NCBI RefSeq assembly: GCF_027924605.1
Contig: NZ_AP027042.1
Location: 907,524-971,523 of the forward strand
Length of the DNA: 64,000 nt
Direction: 5' to 3'
Origin: Dyella sp. GSA-30
GTDB taxonomy: Bacteria > Pseudomonadota > Gammaproteobacteria > Xanthomonadales > Rhodanobacteraceae
The notes beneath the pieces were generated by a model that did no database searches, was not told the DNA's origin, and saw nothing but the letters and a program-made list of their open reading frames with translations. Below are positions 32,861 through 41,631 of the stretch, piece by piece. Positions within the stretch are counted from its first letter, which is position 1, and every line of letters begins with the position of its first letter. The translations under genes and the position numbers were made by a program.

Positions 32861-34404
32861 GCGGAACGGCGGTGCGGCAACGTCCAACGAAGCTGCCCGT
32901 CGTATCCACAACTCACCCTCGCGCCATGGCGAAGCTCAAGCACGTCGGTCACGAAGTTTCCATGCATTTCTTCGTGCTTGAGCACCAGCGCCGGATAACT
33001 CCAGATGCACAGGCGGTTGTCTTCCCCACAGGTGACGAGCGAACCATCGCGCAGAAACCTGATTCGCCGGATGGCAGCATCGTGCGCCTTGAAGAATCCC
33101 ACCTCCCTTGCGCCTCCCTGATCCATCCGCCAAAGCGTCAGGCCGCCTTTTGCATCGCCCGCCGCCAGGGAACAGGCATTCTCTTGACCGGTCCGACACG
33201 AAGCGATGCTCCGCAACGGATGCTTGCAGCGTAACGCGAGGAGACATTCGCGCGTAGCGAGGTCCCAGATTCGTACGCTGCCGTCTTCCGATGCCGTTGC
33301 CAACCGGTCATCACCGAGATCCACCATTGCCCAGACCCATCCCTCATGGCCTGTAAATTCCTGCAGGCACTTTCCCTCGTCAGACCATAGGCGGATGGTG
33401 TGATCGGCGGCGCCTGTAGCCAGGTTTTCCCCTGGCAAGCGAACCAGCGAAAGTACGGCCGCATCGTGTGCCGTGATGGACCGAATGCAACGCTGCGTCG
33501 TGATGTCCCAATAGCGAAGCGTGCGGTCGCGTGAAACCGAGGCGATGACGCCTGCGGCACATTCAGTCAGGCCGAGTACCGACTGGTCATGGCCGATGAG
33601 TGTGACACTCGGTTCGCCCTGCGGATGCCAGATACGTATCTTTCCATCGCGTCCTCCGCTCGCAACGCGGCCGTCGCTGAGTTCGGCAAGTGTCCAGATA
33701 TAGCCCTGATGCAGCGAAGAAGTAGCGTGCTCTTGCACAGAACCGCGCTGAAACAGTAGATCGCTACGTAATACATACTTGGTGCCGGCGGTAACTTCTT
33801 CGCCTGCATGCCAGATGTCATGCTCGAAAAGAATCAGACTGCCCATTCGCGGTCGAATACGGGTGATGACGTTCGAAGCTTCTTCGCCGCCGGCTGGTCC
33901 TGCCGAATAGAACAAGGTGTCGCCGCCCTCGAAATCATCGCCATCGGTCAGGTAAATCATGAAGGTGAGCATGGAGCGACAATCGACTCCCCGGTGATGC
34001 ACCCCATCCTGATGAATATGAAACTGCTGCCCGGGTCGATACCGGCAAAGGCGGAAACGCTCATTGATGCTTCTTGGCTTCCAGCCTGCGAGGACATCGT
34101 CCGGTAGCAGGCATTCCATGCCGGCAGGGACCAGATGGCCAAGGCGTTCCAGCAATCGCCTGGCAAGTTCCGGATCATTCGAGACTTGCCTGTCGTTGTT
34201 TCTATACGAGGGTGGGTAATCCAGCTCGGCGCTGCAGAAGCCCCGGTCCTCGGCGGCATCGATCAGCTCGCTGCATTCGGCGGGCGATAAAAAGCCTGGA
34301 ATCAATACACAGCGCCCCAGGTCTGGCGGTAGCGGATGTTCGAGCATTCCGTGCCGGTTGCTACCCAAATCGAGGCCGTTTTTCTTATGACTCACTGCGA
34401 CCAT
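32851..34404 (-). CDS. prolyl 4-hydroxylase-like 2OG-Fe(II) dioxygenase fused to a seven-blade WD40 propeller
   Basis: 517 residues from ATG 34404 (GGTGAGG site). Residues ~30-220 form a P4H-type domain: FLSPAECSELIDAAE, RYRPGQQFHIHQD with iron ligands His131 and Asp133, MLTFMIYLTDGDDFEGGDT, then HDIWHAGEEVTAGTKYVLRSDLL with His199 and the 2OG-binding Lys209. Residues ~233-507 hold seven WD-type repeats starting near 233, 270, 311, 351, 391, 439 and 480, many ending in IRIW/YWD/IWD. Seven blades make a closed propeller, usually a protein-binding platform, so it may bind its own hydroxylation target. No signal peptide. Divergent from a TetR gene across a gap with two related palindromes. Substrate unknown. 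Confidence 0.9.
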   Translation of the reverse strand: MVAVSHKKNGLDLGSNRHGMLEHPLPPDLGRCVLIPGFLSPAECSELIDAAEDRGFCSAELDYPPSYRNNDRQVSNDPELARRLLERLGHLVPAGMECLLPDDVLAGWKPRSINERFRLCRYRPGQQFHIHQDGVHHRGVDCRSMLTFMIYLTDGDDFEGGDTLFYSAGPAGGEEASNVITRIRPRMGSLILFEHDIWHAGEEVTAGTKYVLRSDLLFQRGSVQEHATSSLHQGYIWTLAELSDGRVASGGRDGKIRIWHPQGEPSVTLIGHDQSVLGLTECAAGVIASVSRDRTLRYWDITTQRCIRSITAHDAAVLSLVRLPGENLATGAADHTIRLWSDEGKCLQEFTGHEGWVWAMVDLGDDRLATASEDGSVRIWDLATRECLLALRCKHPLRSIASCRTGQENACSLAAGDAKGGLTLWRMDQGGAREVGFFKAHDAAIRRIRFLRDGSLVTCGEDNRLCIWSYPALVLKHEEMHGNFVTDVLELRHGARVSCGYDGQLRWTLPHRRSAHC

Positions 34405-34418
34405 GACCTCACCATTTA

Positions 34419-34434
34419 TTGGTTGATCAACCAA
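34419..34434. promoter_or_regulatory. operator-like palindrome A
   Basis: Perfect 16-base palindrome TTGGTTGATCAACCAA, 15 bases upstream of the hydroxylase-WD40 start. The flanks (ATTT before, TTAT after) are shared with palindrome B 62 bases away, so the similarity extends over ~30 bases. Expected binding site of the divergent TetR protein. Confidence 0.8.
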
Positions 34435-34480
34435 GTTATGACGGACGTTACTCGTTCCAGGGCTGGCAATCAACTATTTC

Positions 34481-34496
34481 TTGGGTGTATAACCAA
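34481..34496. promoter_or_regulatory. operator-like palindrome B
   Basis: TTGGGTGTATAACCAA, 12 of 16 bases identical to palindrome A, with the same ATTT and TTAT flanks; 20 bases upstream of the TetR ATG. Together A and B could bind two TetR dimers on the same DNA face (62 bases, about six turns) and control both directions. Confidence 0.75.
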
Positions 34497-34516
34497 ATTA
34501 TAAAAAAGGACCCGCC

Positions 34517-35188
34517 ATGCCTCGCAAACCCAACACCGAGCTTCGCCGGCAGCAAATTGTCGATGGCTTGCTCAAGACCATCGCCACCCAGGGCTATGCA
34601 GGAGCTACCGTCCAGGCGATTGCAGCTGCCTCCGGGCTGGCGCCGGGGCTGATCCACTATCACTTCCACGACAAGCGCGAGATCCTGGTCGCGCTGGTAG
34701 ACCAGCTGGCCGGCTATGCATCGCATCGATTCGAATCCCGCGCCAGCATGGCGACCACCGCCCAGGGGCGACTGCGCGCCTATATCGATGCGCGTCTGGC
34801 CTATGGCGCCGATGCCAATCCAGACGCGGTGGCGGCCTGGGTAATGATCGGTGCGGAAGCCATACGCGATCCCGACGTGCGCGAGATCTACCAACGCGCA
34901 GTAAGCCAGGAGATCGCGCTGGTCAAGAAACTGCTCAAGGCGCAGCTTGTCGATAGCGGCAAGCGCGTGCGCAAGCTCGATGCCTTTGCAGCCGGCCTGC
35001 TGGCTTTCGTGGAAGGTGTGTTTGTACTCGCCAGCAATGCCCGAACTATCGTGCCGACGGGCTTTGCGGCGGACATGGCGAATGAATGGGTTCAGCGGTA
35101 TATCGCAGCGGAGCCGCCGGCCAATCAGCATGGCAAGCCTGATGGACCGGTTCCTTCTGTACGCAAGACGCGGGGGAGCGCGAAATGA
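34517..35188 (+). CDS. TetR family transcriptional regulator
   Basis: 223 residues; ATG 34517 follows AAAAAGGA. HTH: ELRRQQIVDGLLKTIATQGYAGATVQAIAAASGLAPGLIHYHFHDKREIL (~8-58), BetI-like in style. The ligand domain is helical (~70-200); the tail is Pro/Lys rich. Its TGA overlaps the HD gene start by four bases. It very likely represses itself, the HD gene and the divergent hydroxylase-WD40 gene via palindromes A and B. Ligand unknown. Confidence 0.93.
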   Translation: MPRKPNTELRRQQIVDGLLKTIATQGYAGATVQAIAAASGLAPGLIHYHFHDKREILVALVDQLAGYASHRFESRASMATTAQGRLRAYIDARLAYGADANPDAVAAWVMIGAEAIRDPDVREIYQRAVSQEIALVKKLLKAQLVDSGKRVRKLDAFAAGLLAFVEGVFVLASNARTIVPTGFAADMANEWVQRYIAAEPPANQHGKPDGPVPSVRKTRGSAK

Positions 35189-35853
35189 ACAAAGCCCTGG
35201 CGAAGGATATTGACCATCCGGCGCGTTTTGTCGCTACCGACTTCGCGGCTTGGTCCCGCGCCTGGGCCGGGCTCGGTGTCGCATTCGCGTCCAGGAACGT
35301 TTTCGACGAACTGCTAAGCAGCTATGGCGAGGCCCATCGCGCTTATCACACTCGTCAACATCTGGAGGATTGCCTCGTATCATTGGACGAGGTGCGTGAA
35401 CAGTGCGACCACGCGGATGAAGTCGCCATGGCCCTGTGGTTTCACGATGCCATCTACAAGCCGCGTCGCAGCGACAACGAAGCGGCAAGTGCTGATTGGC
35501 TGACACGCGTAGCTCGCGATTCAGGCGTGGTGGAATCTTCAGTCACGCGAATGCATGCTCTGATCATGGCGACACGGCACACGGCGGCTATTGATGAGCA
35601 TGATGCGAAAGTGCTTGTCGATATTGATCTGTCGATTCTTGGGGCGCCCGCCGAGCGATTCGACGCGTACGAGATGCAAGTGAGGCAAGAATACCGCTGG
35701 GTACCTGGCCCCATCTATCGAGCCAAGCGTGCCGACATCCTGCAAGGCTTCATGGATCGGCGCACTATCTACGAGACGCCGCACTTCCGCGCCCGGCTTG
35801 AGGAAGCGGCGCGAGAGAATATGCTTCGTTCGATCTCGTTGTTACGGCGTTAG
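35185..35853 (+). CDS. HD-domain metal-dependent phosphohydrolase-like protein
   Basis: 222 residues, ATGA overlap with the TetR gene. HD signature: YGEAHRAYHTRQHLEDCL (His55, His59), EVAMALWFHDAIYKPRRSDNE with the His87-Asp88 pair, then MATRHTA...DAKVLVDIDLSILG with the distal Asp. This is the COG4339 group often labelled 'NMDA receptor subunit-like' in databases; that name is an annotation artefact. Phosphohydrolase activity on a nucleotide-type substrate is inferred only. Its stop overlaps the convergent secreted protein gene. Confidence 0.9.
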   Translation: MNKALAKDIDHPARFVATDFAAWSRAWAGLGVAFASRNVFDELLSSYGEAHRAYHTRQHLEDCLVSLDEVREQCDHADEVAMALWFHDAIYKPRRSDNEAASADWLTRVARDSGVVESSVTRMHALIMATRHTAAIDEHDAKVLVDIDLSILGAPAERFDAYEMQVRQEYRWVPGPIYRAKRADILQGFMDRRTIYETPHFRARLEEAARENMLRSISLLRR

Positions 35854-36143
35854 TGGCTGCAGCTATAGATCGCGACATAACGCACGAGCGAGTCGGCGTG
35901 CTGGTCAACGCCCTCGGTCACCGGCATCGCCGTATGCGACACGATTTGTTTGAGCTTCGCATCGCCGGCACAGCCGCGTCGCGCTTCCTGTGCGCAAGGA
36001 GCATCTGTGGCATGGGTAAGCGTGCACTGGACCGTGACTTGATGCGCTTGGGTGCCGAGGGTCGGTGACTGCGTCGCCTGGGCGGATGCATAGCCCGAAA
36101 ATCCCAGTACAACCGGCAAGACCAACGTCCATGGGTGACTCAT
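35850..36143 (-). CDS. small secreted protein of unknown function
   Basis: 97 residues; AGGAGAGGACG before ATG 36143. Signal peptide ends GYASAQ. The mature ~75 residues contain four Cys (QCTLTHATDAPCAQEARRGCAGDAK and YSCSH), enough for two disulfides, consistent with a periplasmic protein. No family recognised. Convergent with the HD gene (4-base overlap). Confidence 0.75.
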   Translation of the reverse strand: MSHPWTLVLPVVLGFSGYASAQATQSPTLGTQAHQVTVQCTLTHATDAPCAQEARRGCAGDAKLKQIVSHTAMPVTEGVDQHADSLVRYVAIYSCSH

Positions 36144-36308
36144 CGTCCTCTCCTGTGACCGGAATAATCCGATGCGCGGGTTTATACCGCAGCCGGATGC
36201 TAGCGACGTTACATCGATCGCCGCCGGCTACAACGACCTGATCTGACGGCAATTTCTTTCGCTTCGACCATCTGGGACTACGTCCCTCACGCTCCCGGAG
36301 TTACTCTT

Positions 36309-38669
36309 ATGGCCTGGCTGGCCAGTCGGCCAAAAACGGCCAGCCGCTCCCCCATGACACCCTGCAGAGTCCGCGCCATGAGCAATGAAACCGAGATCCC
36401 AGGCGTATCCGAGTACGAAGGTCCTGCCGGTGGCTGGGGTGCGCTGCGGGCCGTGGCCAAGGCCATCAGCGGCCAGCTCGCGGTGGGTCGGGAAGCCTTG
36501 GCGCTAAGGAAGATGAATCAGCCGGACGGGTTCGATTGCCCTGGCTGCGCCTGGCCCGACCCCAAGCACACCAGTTCTTTCGAGTTCTGCGAGAACGGCG
36601 CCAAGGCGGTGTCGTGGGAAGCCACGGCCAAGCGCGTCAAGCCGGAATTCTTTCAGGCCAACACGGTGACATCGTTGTGGCAGTTGAGCGATTACGCACT
36701 CGAAGGCCTTGGCCGCCTGACCCATCCGCTGGCCTACGACGCGGGTAGCGACACCTATGTGGCGATCGGCTGGGACGATGCGATGCAACGCATCGGCACT
36801 GCGCTACGTGCGCTGCCCGATCCGCGCATGGCCGAGTTCTATACCTCCGGCCGTACCTCGAACGAAGCGGCATTCCTGTATCAGGCGTTTGTGCGCGAGT
36901 ACGGCTGCAACAACTTCCCCGATTGCTCGAACATGTGCCACGAGGCCACTAGCGTGGGCTTGCCCCAGTCGATCGGCGTCGGCAAGGGCACGGTCACGAT
37001 CGAGGATTTCGATCATTGCGATGCGGTCTTTTGCATTGGCCACAATCCGGGCACCAACCATCCGCGCATGCTTGCGACCTTGCGCGAGGTCGCCAAGCGC
37101 AACGTTCCCATCGTCGCGATCAATCCGTTGCCCGAGCGTGGCCTGGAGCGATTCACCTCGCCGCAAAGCCCGGTCGAGATGATGACGGGCGGCGAGACGC
37201 CGTTGGCCACGACGTATTACCAGGTGAGCTGCGGCGGCGATCTGGCGTTTCTCAAGGGCATGATGAAATGGCTGCTGGACGCCGATGCGCAGGACATCGC
37301 CGGCGGTGGGCAGGGTCTGCTCGATCGTGCGTTCATTGCGGAGAACACGACCGGCTTCGAGGCGCTGGCCAGCGACCTCCGTGCCACGCAGTGGAGCGAT
37401 ATCGAAAGCAAGAGCGGGCTGTCCCGTGCCGATATCGAGCACGCCGGTTCGATCTACGCGCAGGCCAAGCGCGTCATCATCTGCTACGGCATGGGCATCA
37501 CCCAGCATCGCCACGGCACGCAGAATGTGCAGCAGCTGGCGAACCTGCTGATGCTGCGAGGCAATCTCGGCCGCGAAGGCGCCGGCATCTGCCCGCTGCG
37601 CGGTCATTCCAATGTGCAGGGCGATCGCACGGTCGGCATTACCGAGAAACCCGATGCCGCGCTCATCAAAGGCATGAAGCTCGCGTTCGGTTTCGATACA
37701 TCGCCGGAACACGGCCACGATGCCGTGGCTGCGGTCAAGGCGATTCGCGACGGTCAGTCCAGAGCGTTGATATGTCTGGGCGGTAACCTTGCGGTGGCGA
37801 TGCCCGATCCCGACGCTACCTTCGATGCGATGCGCAAGCTCGACCTAGCCGTGCATATCGCCACCAAGCTCAATCGCTCGCATCTGATCCTGGCCAAGGA
37901 GTCGATCATCCTGCCGTGCCTGGGCCGCACTGAAATCGATATGCAGGCCGAAGGCGCGCAGTCGGTGACGGTGGAGGATTCCATGTCGATGGTCCACGCC
38001 TCGCGCGGCGGCCTCACACCGGCCTCGGAATATCTGCGTTCGGAGCCCTGGATCGTCGCCCAGATGGCCAAGGCGACTCTGCCCGACACACGGGTGGATT
38101 GGGATCACCTGATCGCCGATTACGATCGCATCCGTGACAAGATCGAAATCGTGTTTCCGGCCTTTGCCAATTTCAATCAGCGCGTACGCGAGCCGGGCGG
38201 CTTCCGTCTGTTTATCGCGGCATCCGAGCGCAAATGGAACACGCCGGACGGCAAGGCGCATTTCCTGGTGGCGCCGGGCATCGAGGAAGACGATGGCCTC
38301 GAAGATGGCACGCTGGTGCTGACCACGCTGCGCGCGCACGACCAGTACAACACCACCATTTACAGTCTCAACGATCGTTATCGCGGCATTACCGGTCGCC
38401 GCGATGTGATCTTCATGCATGCCGACGACCTCGCCGCGCGCGGCCTCAAACACGGCGATCGCATCGTCGTCGAAACCTCTGCAACCCGGGCCAAGCGTTC
38501 GGTGGTTGGCTTTACCGCCGTGTCCTATCCGATCGCCCGCGGCACGGTGGCGATGTATTACCCGGAAGGCAACTGCCTGGTAGGGCTGGACGACCATGAC
38601 CCCCAATCGGGCACGCCGTCGTACAAGTCCGTTCCGGTGGTCATACGGGAGTGGCGAGAGGCGTCGTGA
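36309..38669 (+). CDS. FdhF/YdeP family molybdopterin oxidoreductase
   Basis: 786 residues from ATG 36309 (GGAG eight bases upstream); an internal ATG at 36378 (MSNETEIPGVSEYEGPAGGW) is close to the start of E. coli YdeP and may be the true one. Strongly YdeP-like: GFDCPGCAWPDPKH (~80), FYTSGRTSNEAAFLYQ, NFPDCSNMCHEATSVGL, IGHNPGTNHPRML, ICYGMGITQHRHGTQNVQQL, GICPLRGHSNVQGDRTVG, and YNTTIYSLNDRYRG near the C-terminus. It should bind bis-MGD; ydeP is linked to acid resistance in E. coli. No FdhD or electron-transfer partner gene is adjacent, so the redox partner is unknown. Confidence 0.93.
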   Translation: MAWLASRPKTASRSPMTPCRVRAMSNETEIPGVSEYEGPAGGWGALRAVAKAISGQLAVGREALALRKMNQPDGFDCPGCAWPDPKHTSSFEFCENGAKAVSWEATAKRVKPEFFQANTVTSLWQLSDYALEGLGRLTHPLAYDAGSDTYVAIGWDDAMQRIGTALRALPDPRMAEFYTSGRTSNEAAFLYQAFVREYGCNNFPDCSNMCHEATSVGLPQSIGVGKGTVTIEDFDHCDAVFCIGHNPGTNHPRMLATLREVAKRNVPIVAINPLPERGLERFTSPQSPVEMMTGGETPLATTYYQVSCGGDLAFLKGMMKWLLDADAQDIAGGGQGLLDRAFIAENTTGFEALASDLRATQWSDIESKSGLSRADIEHAGSIYAQAKRVIICYGMGITQHRHGTQNVQQLANLLMLRGNLGREGAGICPLRGHSNVQGDRTVGITEKPDAALIKGMKLAFGFDTSPEHGHDAVAAVKAIRDGQSRALICLGGNLAVAMPDPDATFDAMRKLDLAVHIATKLNRSHLILAKESIILPCLGRTEIDMQAEGAQSVTVEDSMSMVHASRGGLTPASEYLRSEPWIVAQMAKATLPDTRVDWDHLIADYDRIRDKIEIVFPAFANFNQRVREPGGFRLFIAASERKWNTPDGKAHFLVAPGIEEDDGLEDGTLVLTTLRAHDQYNTTIYSLNDRYRGITGRRDVIFMHADDLAARGLKHGDRIVVETSATRAKRSVVGFTAVSYPIARGTVAMYYPEGNCLVGLDDHDPQSGTPSYKSVPVVIREWREAS

Positions 38670-38694
38670 GGCCGTCAGCGAAAGGCGGGGGTCG

Positions 38695-40083
38695 CTACGC
38701 TCCGAGCGGAATAGCGACCCTGACTCTCAGTCCCTTGCCCAAAGGCGAATCGAGCAGCTCGATCGACGCACGGTGTAGCCAGGCGACGCGTTGCACGATG
38801 GACAGCCCCAGGCCATAGCCGTCGCCTCGGCTGGATGCTTCGCGATGAAAGCGCGCGAATACGGCATGGCGGCGTTCCGGCGGAATACCGGGGCCATCGT
38901 CGATCACCTCAAGTGTCGTTTCGTGCGCGTTCTGTTCGATCGCCAGTTGAACCTGTCCGCCACGCGGAACATGTCGAATCGCGTTTTCAAGGAGATTGCG
39001 CAGCAATGCTGCGAGCGCCGCATCGTAACCTTGCACCAGTACGGGAGACTGTCGTTGCGGCAGGCCCAGCGCGACGCCGCTGCCGGCGATGGAAGGGCCC
39101 AGTTCGGCAATGACGTCACTGGCAATTTCGAGCAAGTCGATCGTAGCGGGCTGGTTGGTCGCGACATTGGCTTCGAGCCTCGCCAGCGCAAGCAGTTGTT
39201 CGATACGTCGCGAGAGCAGGCGAACGCTGTTTTGCGCACCGGCAATGCTGTCGTAGATCTCGGCCAGGTCCGTCGTTGCCATCGCGCTTTCCAGATTGAG
39301 CGTGATGGACGCCGCGGGCGTGCGCAGTTCGTGCGCCACATCGGCGCTGAAGCGTCGCTCGCGTTCCAACGCGTTTTCCTGGCGTTCGATCTGCTCATTG
39401 AGCGCGGCAAGCACGGGTTGAAGTTCAAGCGGGGAATGATCGAGGGTGATCGGCTCGCGATTGCCCGGCTCACGTGCAGCCAGCGCCGATGCCAGGCCGG
39501 TCAAGGGCTGCAGGCCGCGCTTGACCGCCCAGCCGACCAGCAGTGCAAGCACCGGCAGGCCGAACAAGAAGGGCAGCCCGTGATCGAGCCACAGCGCGTG
39601 GACGATTTCCTCGCGTGTGTCGTAGCGATCCGCCACACGGATCACCATGTCATTGGGTTTATCGACAAAGGTAAAGACGCGCCAGATGTGATGGGCTTTT
39701 TTCAGGTCGAGAAATTCGGAACGATCCATCGCGGACGACGGCAAGGTCGAAAGATTGGCCGTTCCCAGGAGCAACTGTCCCCGCCCGTTGAAAACCTGAA
39801 AGCCGACTTCCGACTCGTCGGTACGCACTTCCCCCAAGCTGCGCAGCGTCGATTTCTTCTGCACCGGAACCAGCAGCGCCTCATTGCCGATCAAGGCGCG
39901 AACGCCGGTTCGCTGGACCAACGAGCCGATCGTATGCGCCGCCTGCGCCAGTCGCCCATCGGACAGCTCTTCCATTTCTGCCGTGGTACGGCGAAAGCTG
40001 TAGAGCGCGAGCGGAAGCAGCACGAGCACCAGCATGGTCACGATCAACCAGCGCAGCCGTCCACGCAGGCTGGGGTGCCTCAT
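38695..40083 (-). CDS. sensor histidine kinase of two-component system (QseC-like)
   Basis: 462 residues. Membrane helices ~12-30 and ~170-188 enclose a ~140-residue periplasmic sensor region. HisKA: RFSADVAHELRTPAAS with phospho-His251. HATPase: N-box LLRNLLENAIRHVP, G1 IDDGPGIP, F-box HAVFARFHRE, G2 GDGYGLGLSIV. Its start overlaps the response regulator stop (ATGA). Signal unknown. The next genes in the same direction upstream are a PAP2 phosphatase and TonB-dependent receptor, suggesting a nutrient (e.g. phosphate) signal, which is only a guess. Confidence 0.94.
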   Translation of the reverse strand: MRHPSLRGRLRWLIVTMLVLVLLPLALYSFRRTTAEMEELSDGRLAQAAHTIGSLVQRTGVRALIGNEALLVPVQKKSTLRSLGEVRTDESEVGFQVFNGRGQLLLGTANLSTLPSSAMDRSEFLDLKKAHHIWRVFTFVDKPNDMVIRVADRYDTREEIVHALWLDHGLPFLFGLPVLALLVGWAVKRGLQPLTGLASALAAREPGNREPITLDHSPLELQPVLAALNEQIERQENALERERRFSADVAHELRTPAASITLNLESAMATTDLAEIYDSIAGAQNSVRLLSRRIEQLLALARLEANVATNQPATIDLLEIASDVIAELGPSIAGSGVALGLPQRQSPVLVQGYDAALAALLRNLLENAIRHVPRGGQVQLAIEQNAHETTLEVIDDGPGIPPERRHAVFARFHREASSRGDGYGLGLSIVQRVAWLHRASIELLDSPLGKGLRVRVAIPLGA

Positions 40084-40745
40084 TGCGGTTCTCGTGGAAT
40101 CATGTAGCCGAAGGCGCGTATGTTCTGGATCGTCTCGAAGCTCAGCTTGCGTCGTAGCGAATGAACGATGACGTCCAGGGCGCTATCACCGACAACCTTG
40201 TCGTTGCCGTAAAGCGAACTCTCCAGAAAATCCCGCCGCACCAGTCGGCCGGCACGTTCCATCAGTGCCTGCAGCAACGAGAACTCGCGCCGGGTCAGGT
40301 CGACACGCTGGCCACGAAAGGTGACCTCCAGCGTGGCGAGGTCGAGGCATAGCGAGCCCACCTCGATGCGGTTGTCGGCCAGGCCCTGCATGCGGCGGGT
40401 GAGCGAACGGATCCGCGCACCCAGTTCGTCCAGATGAAACGGCTTGGTGAGATAGTCGTCGGCGCCTGCGTCGAGCCCATGTACGCGTGCCTGGACGGCG
40501 TCGCGTGCGGTAAGGATCAGCACCGGCGTTCGGATACGGGCACGACGCGCCTCGACCAGCACATCCAGGCCATCCTTGCGGGGGAGGCCGAGATCGAGCA
40601 GTACAAGGTCGGCGGTTTCGTCGCGCATCGCGGCCACGGCGCCCTCGCCATCGAGCAACCATGTCACCGTATACGAGAGACGCTCAAGAGCCCGGCGTAT
40701 CGCTGCGCCGAGCTCCTGGTCGTCTTCAATCAGAATGATGTGCAC
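40080..40745 (-). CDS. OmpR/PhoB-family response regulator (QseB-like)
   Basis: 221 residues. Receiver domain: acidic pocket IEDDQELG (~6-9), phospho-acceptor Asp51 in LVLLDLGLPRKDG, conserved Thr in LILTARD (~80) and Lys in YLTKPFHLDELG (~103). The winged-helix trans_reg_C domain covers ~130-220 (LTRREFSLLQALMERAGRLVRRDFLESSLYG). Typical length. First gene of a two-gene operon with the kinase. Confidence 0.95.
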   Translation of the reverse strand: MHIILIEDDQELGAAIRRALERLSYTVTWLLDGEGAVAAMRDETADLVLLDLGLPRKDGLDVLVEARRARIRTPVLILTARDAVQARVHGLDAGADDYLTKPFHLDELGARIRSLTRRMQGLADNRIEVGSLCLDLATLEVTFRGQRVDLTRREFSLLQALMERAGRLVRRDFLESSLYGNDKVVGDSALDVIVHSLRRKLSFETIQNIRAFGYMIPREPQ

Positions 40746-40872
40746 GTGTCACTCCGCCAATGGCTGTCGTTGCATCGTCGGCCGGGTGGGACGCGATGCC
40801 ACGAGCGATTGTCTTACAGCTTTGTGACAGTCGCGGGTAAGCGCGCAGTTCGGATCCTCATCGGCATCCAAT

Positions 40873-41610
40873 CTAAGGGGTCGAATGAGCGTCGCCGGTC
40901 AAACCGGCGGCACGCAGTTCCGCGGCGGCGGCCGCAAGATCATGCTGCATCGCCGGCGAGGTCAGCATCGCGCTGGCCAAGGCCTGGCCGAACATCCGCC
41001 CGGCATAGATGTCCTGCAATGTGTGCACGCCCTTGACCACGCGTCGCCAGCCGATGTCCCTGGCGTGCTGCATCAGGGCGTCGCCGTCCTGCGGAAACAA
41101 CTGTGTCAGCAAGATGGCGTCGACCGTGGCGCGACTGGAATGCCCGCTGGGATAGCCGAAGCTTTTCTTCGAAGCATGCTCGGGATTCATCGCGCAGGCC
41201 GAAGCAGGCGGGCAAGGCCGCACGCGCCTCCAATGGTTCTTGGACGTGTCGACAGCTTCCTTGGTCTCGTGCTCGGCTTCCTTGAAAAGCGCCGCCACGT
41301 GCGGGAGCTTGTCGGCCTGGAATCCGGGGCCTACCACCGACGCGAACGCGAACGCATCGAACTTCTCTTCCTGTTCTGCCGCATCGAAATCGGCGCTGGA
41401 GCGCTGCGCGAAGGCGCGGTCGGTGGTGGCGCGATCGGCCTGGTCTTCCGCGCTGCCCGGTGCACTGGGCGGCGGAAGCATGGCGAGTACCGTATTGACC
41501 TGGCTGGCGCTCAGGTAAACCTCGGTCGGATGGGCATCGCGTGCATGAGTAACGGTGCAGGCGAGGGCGGCGATCAGAACGACCGCAAGACGGTTAGGGA
41601 TCTGTTTCAT
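40873..41610 (-). CDS. class A-type acid phosphatase (PAP2 family), secreted
   Basis: 245 residues. Signal peptide ends near THARDA. The three vanadate-family motifs are present: KNHWRRVRP (~125), YPSGHSSR (~152), and GWRRVVKGVHTLQDIYAGR (~186) with the catalytic His and Asp. It should release phosphate from organic phosphate esters in the periplasm, like PhoN/PhoC. It starts 21 bases after the TonB-dependent receptor ends, in the same direction, so the two are very likely one transcript. Confidence 0.93.
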   Translation of the reverse strand: MKQIPNRLAVVLIAALACTVTHARDAHPTEVYLSASQVNTVLAMLPPPSAPGSAEDQADRATTDRAFAQRSSADFDAAEQEEKFDAFAFASVVGPGFQADKLPHVAALFKEAEHETKEAVDTSKNHWRRVRPCPPASACAMNPEHASKKSFGYPSGHSSRATVDAILLTQLFPQDGDALMQHARDIGWRRVVKGVHTLQDIYAGRMFGQALASAMLTSPAMQHDLAAAAAELRAAGLTGDAHSTP

Positions 41611-41631
41611 GATTCGATTCCGGTTGCCTTG

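Noticed and set aside
34725-34745. tRNA-like GATTCGAATCCCG word
   Set aside because: It lies inside the TetR coding sequence and no acceptor or anticodon stem surrounds it.
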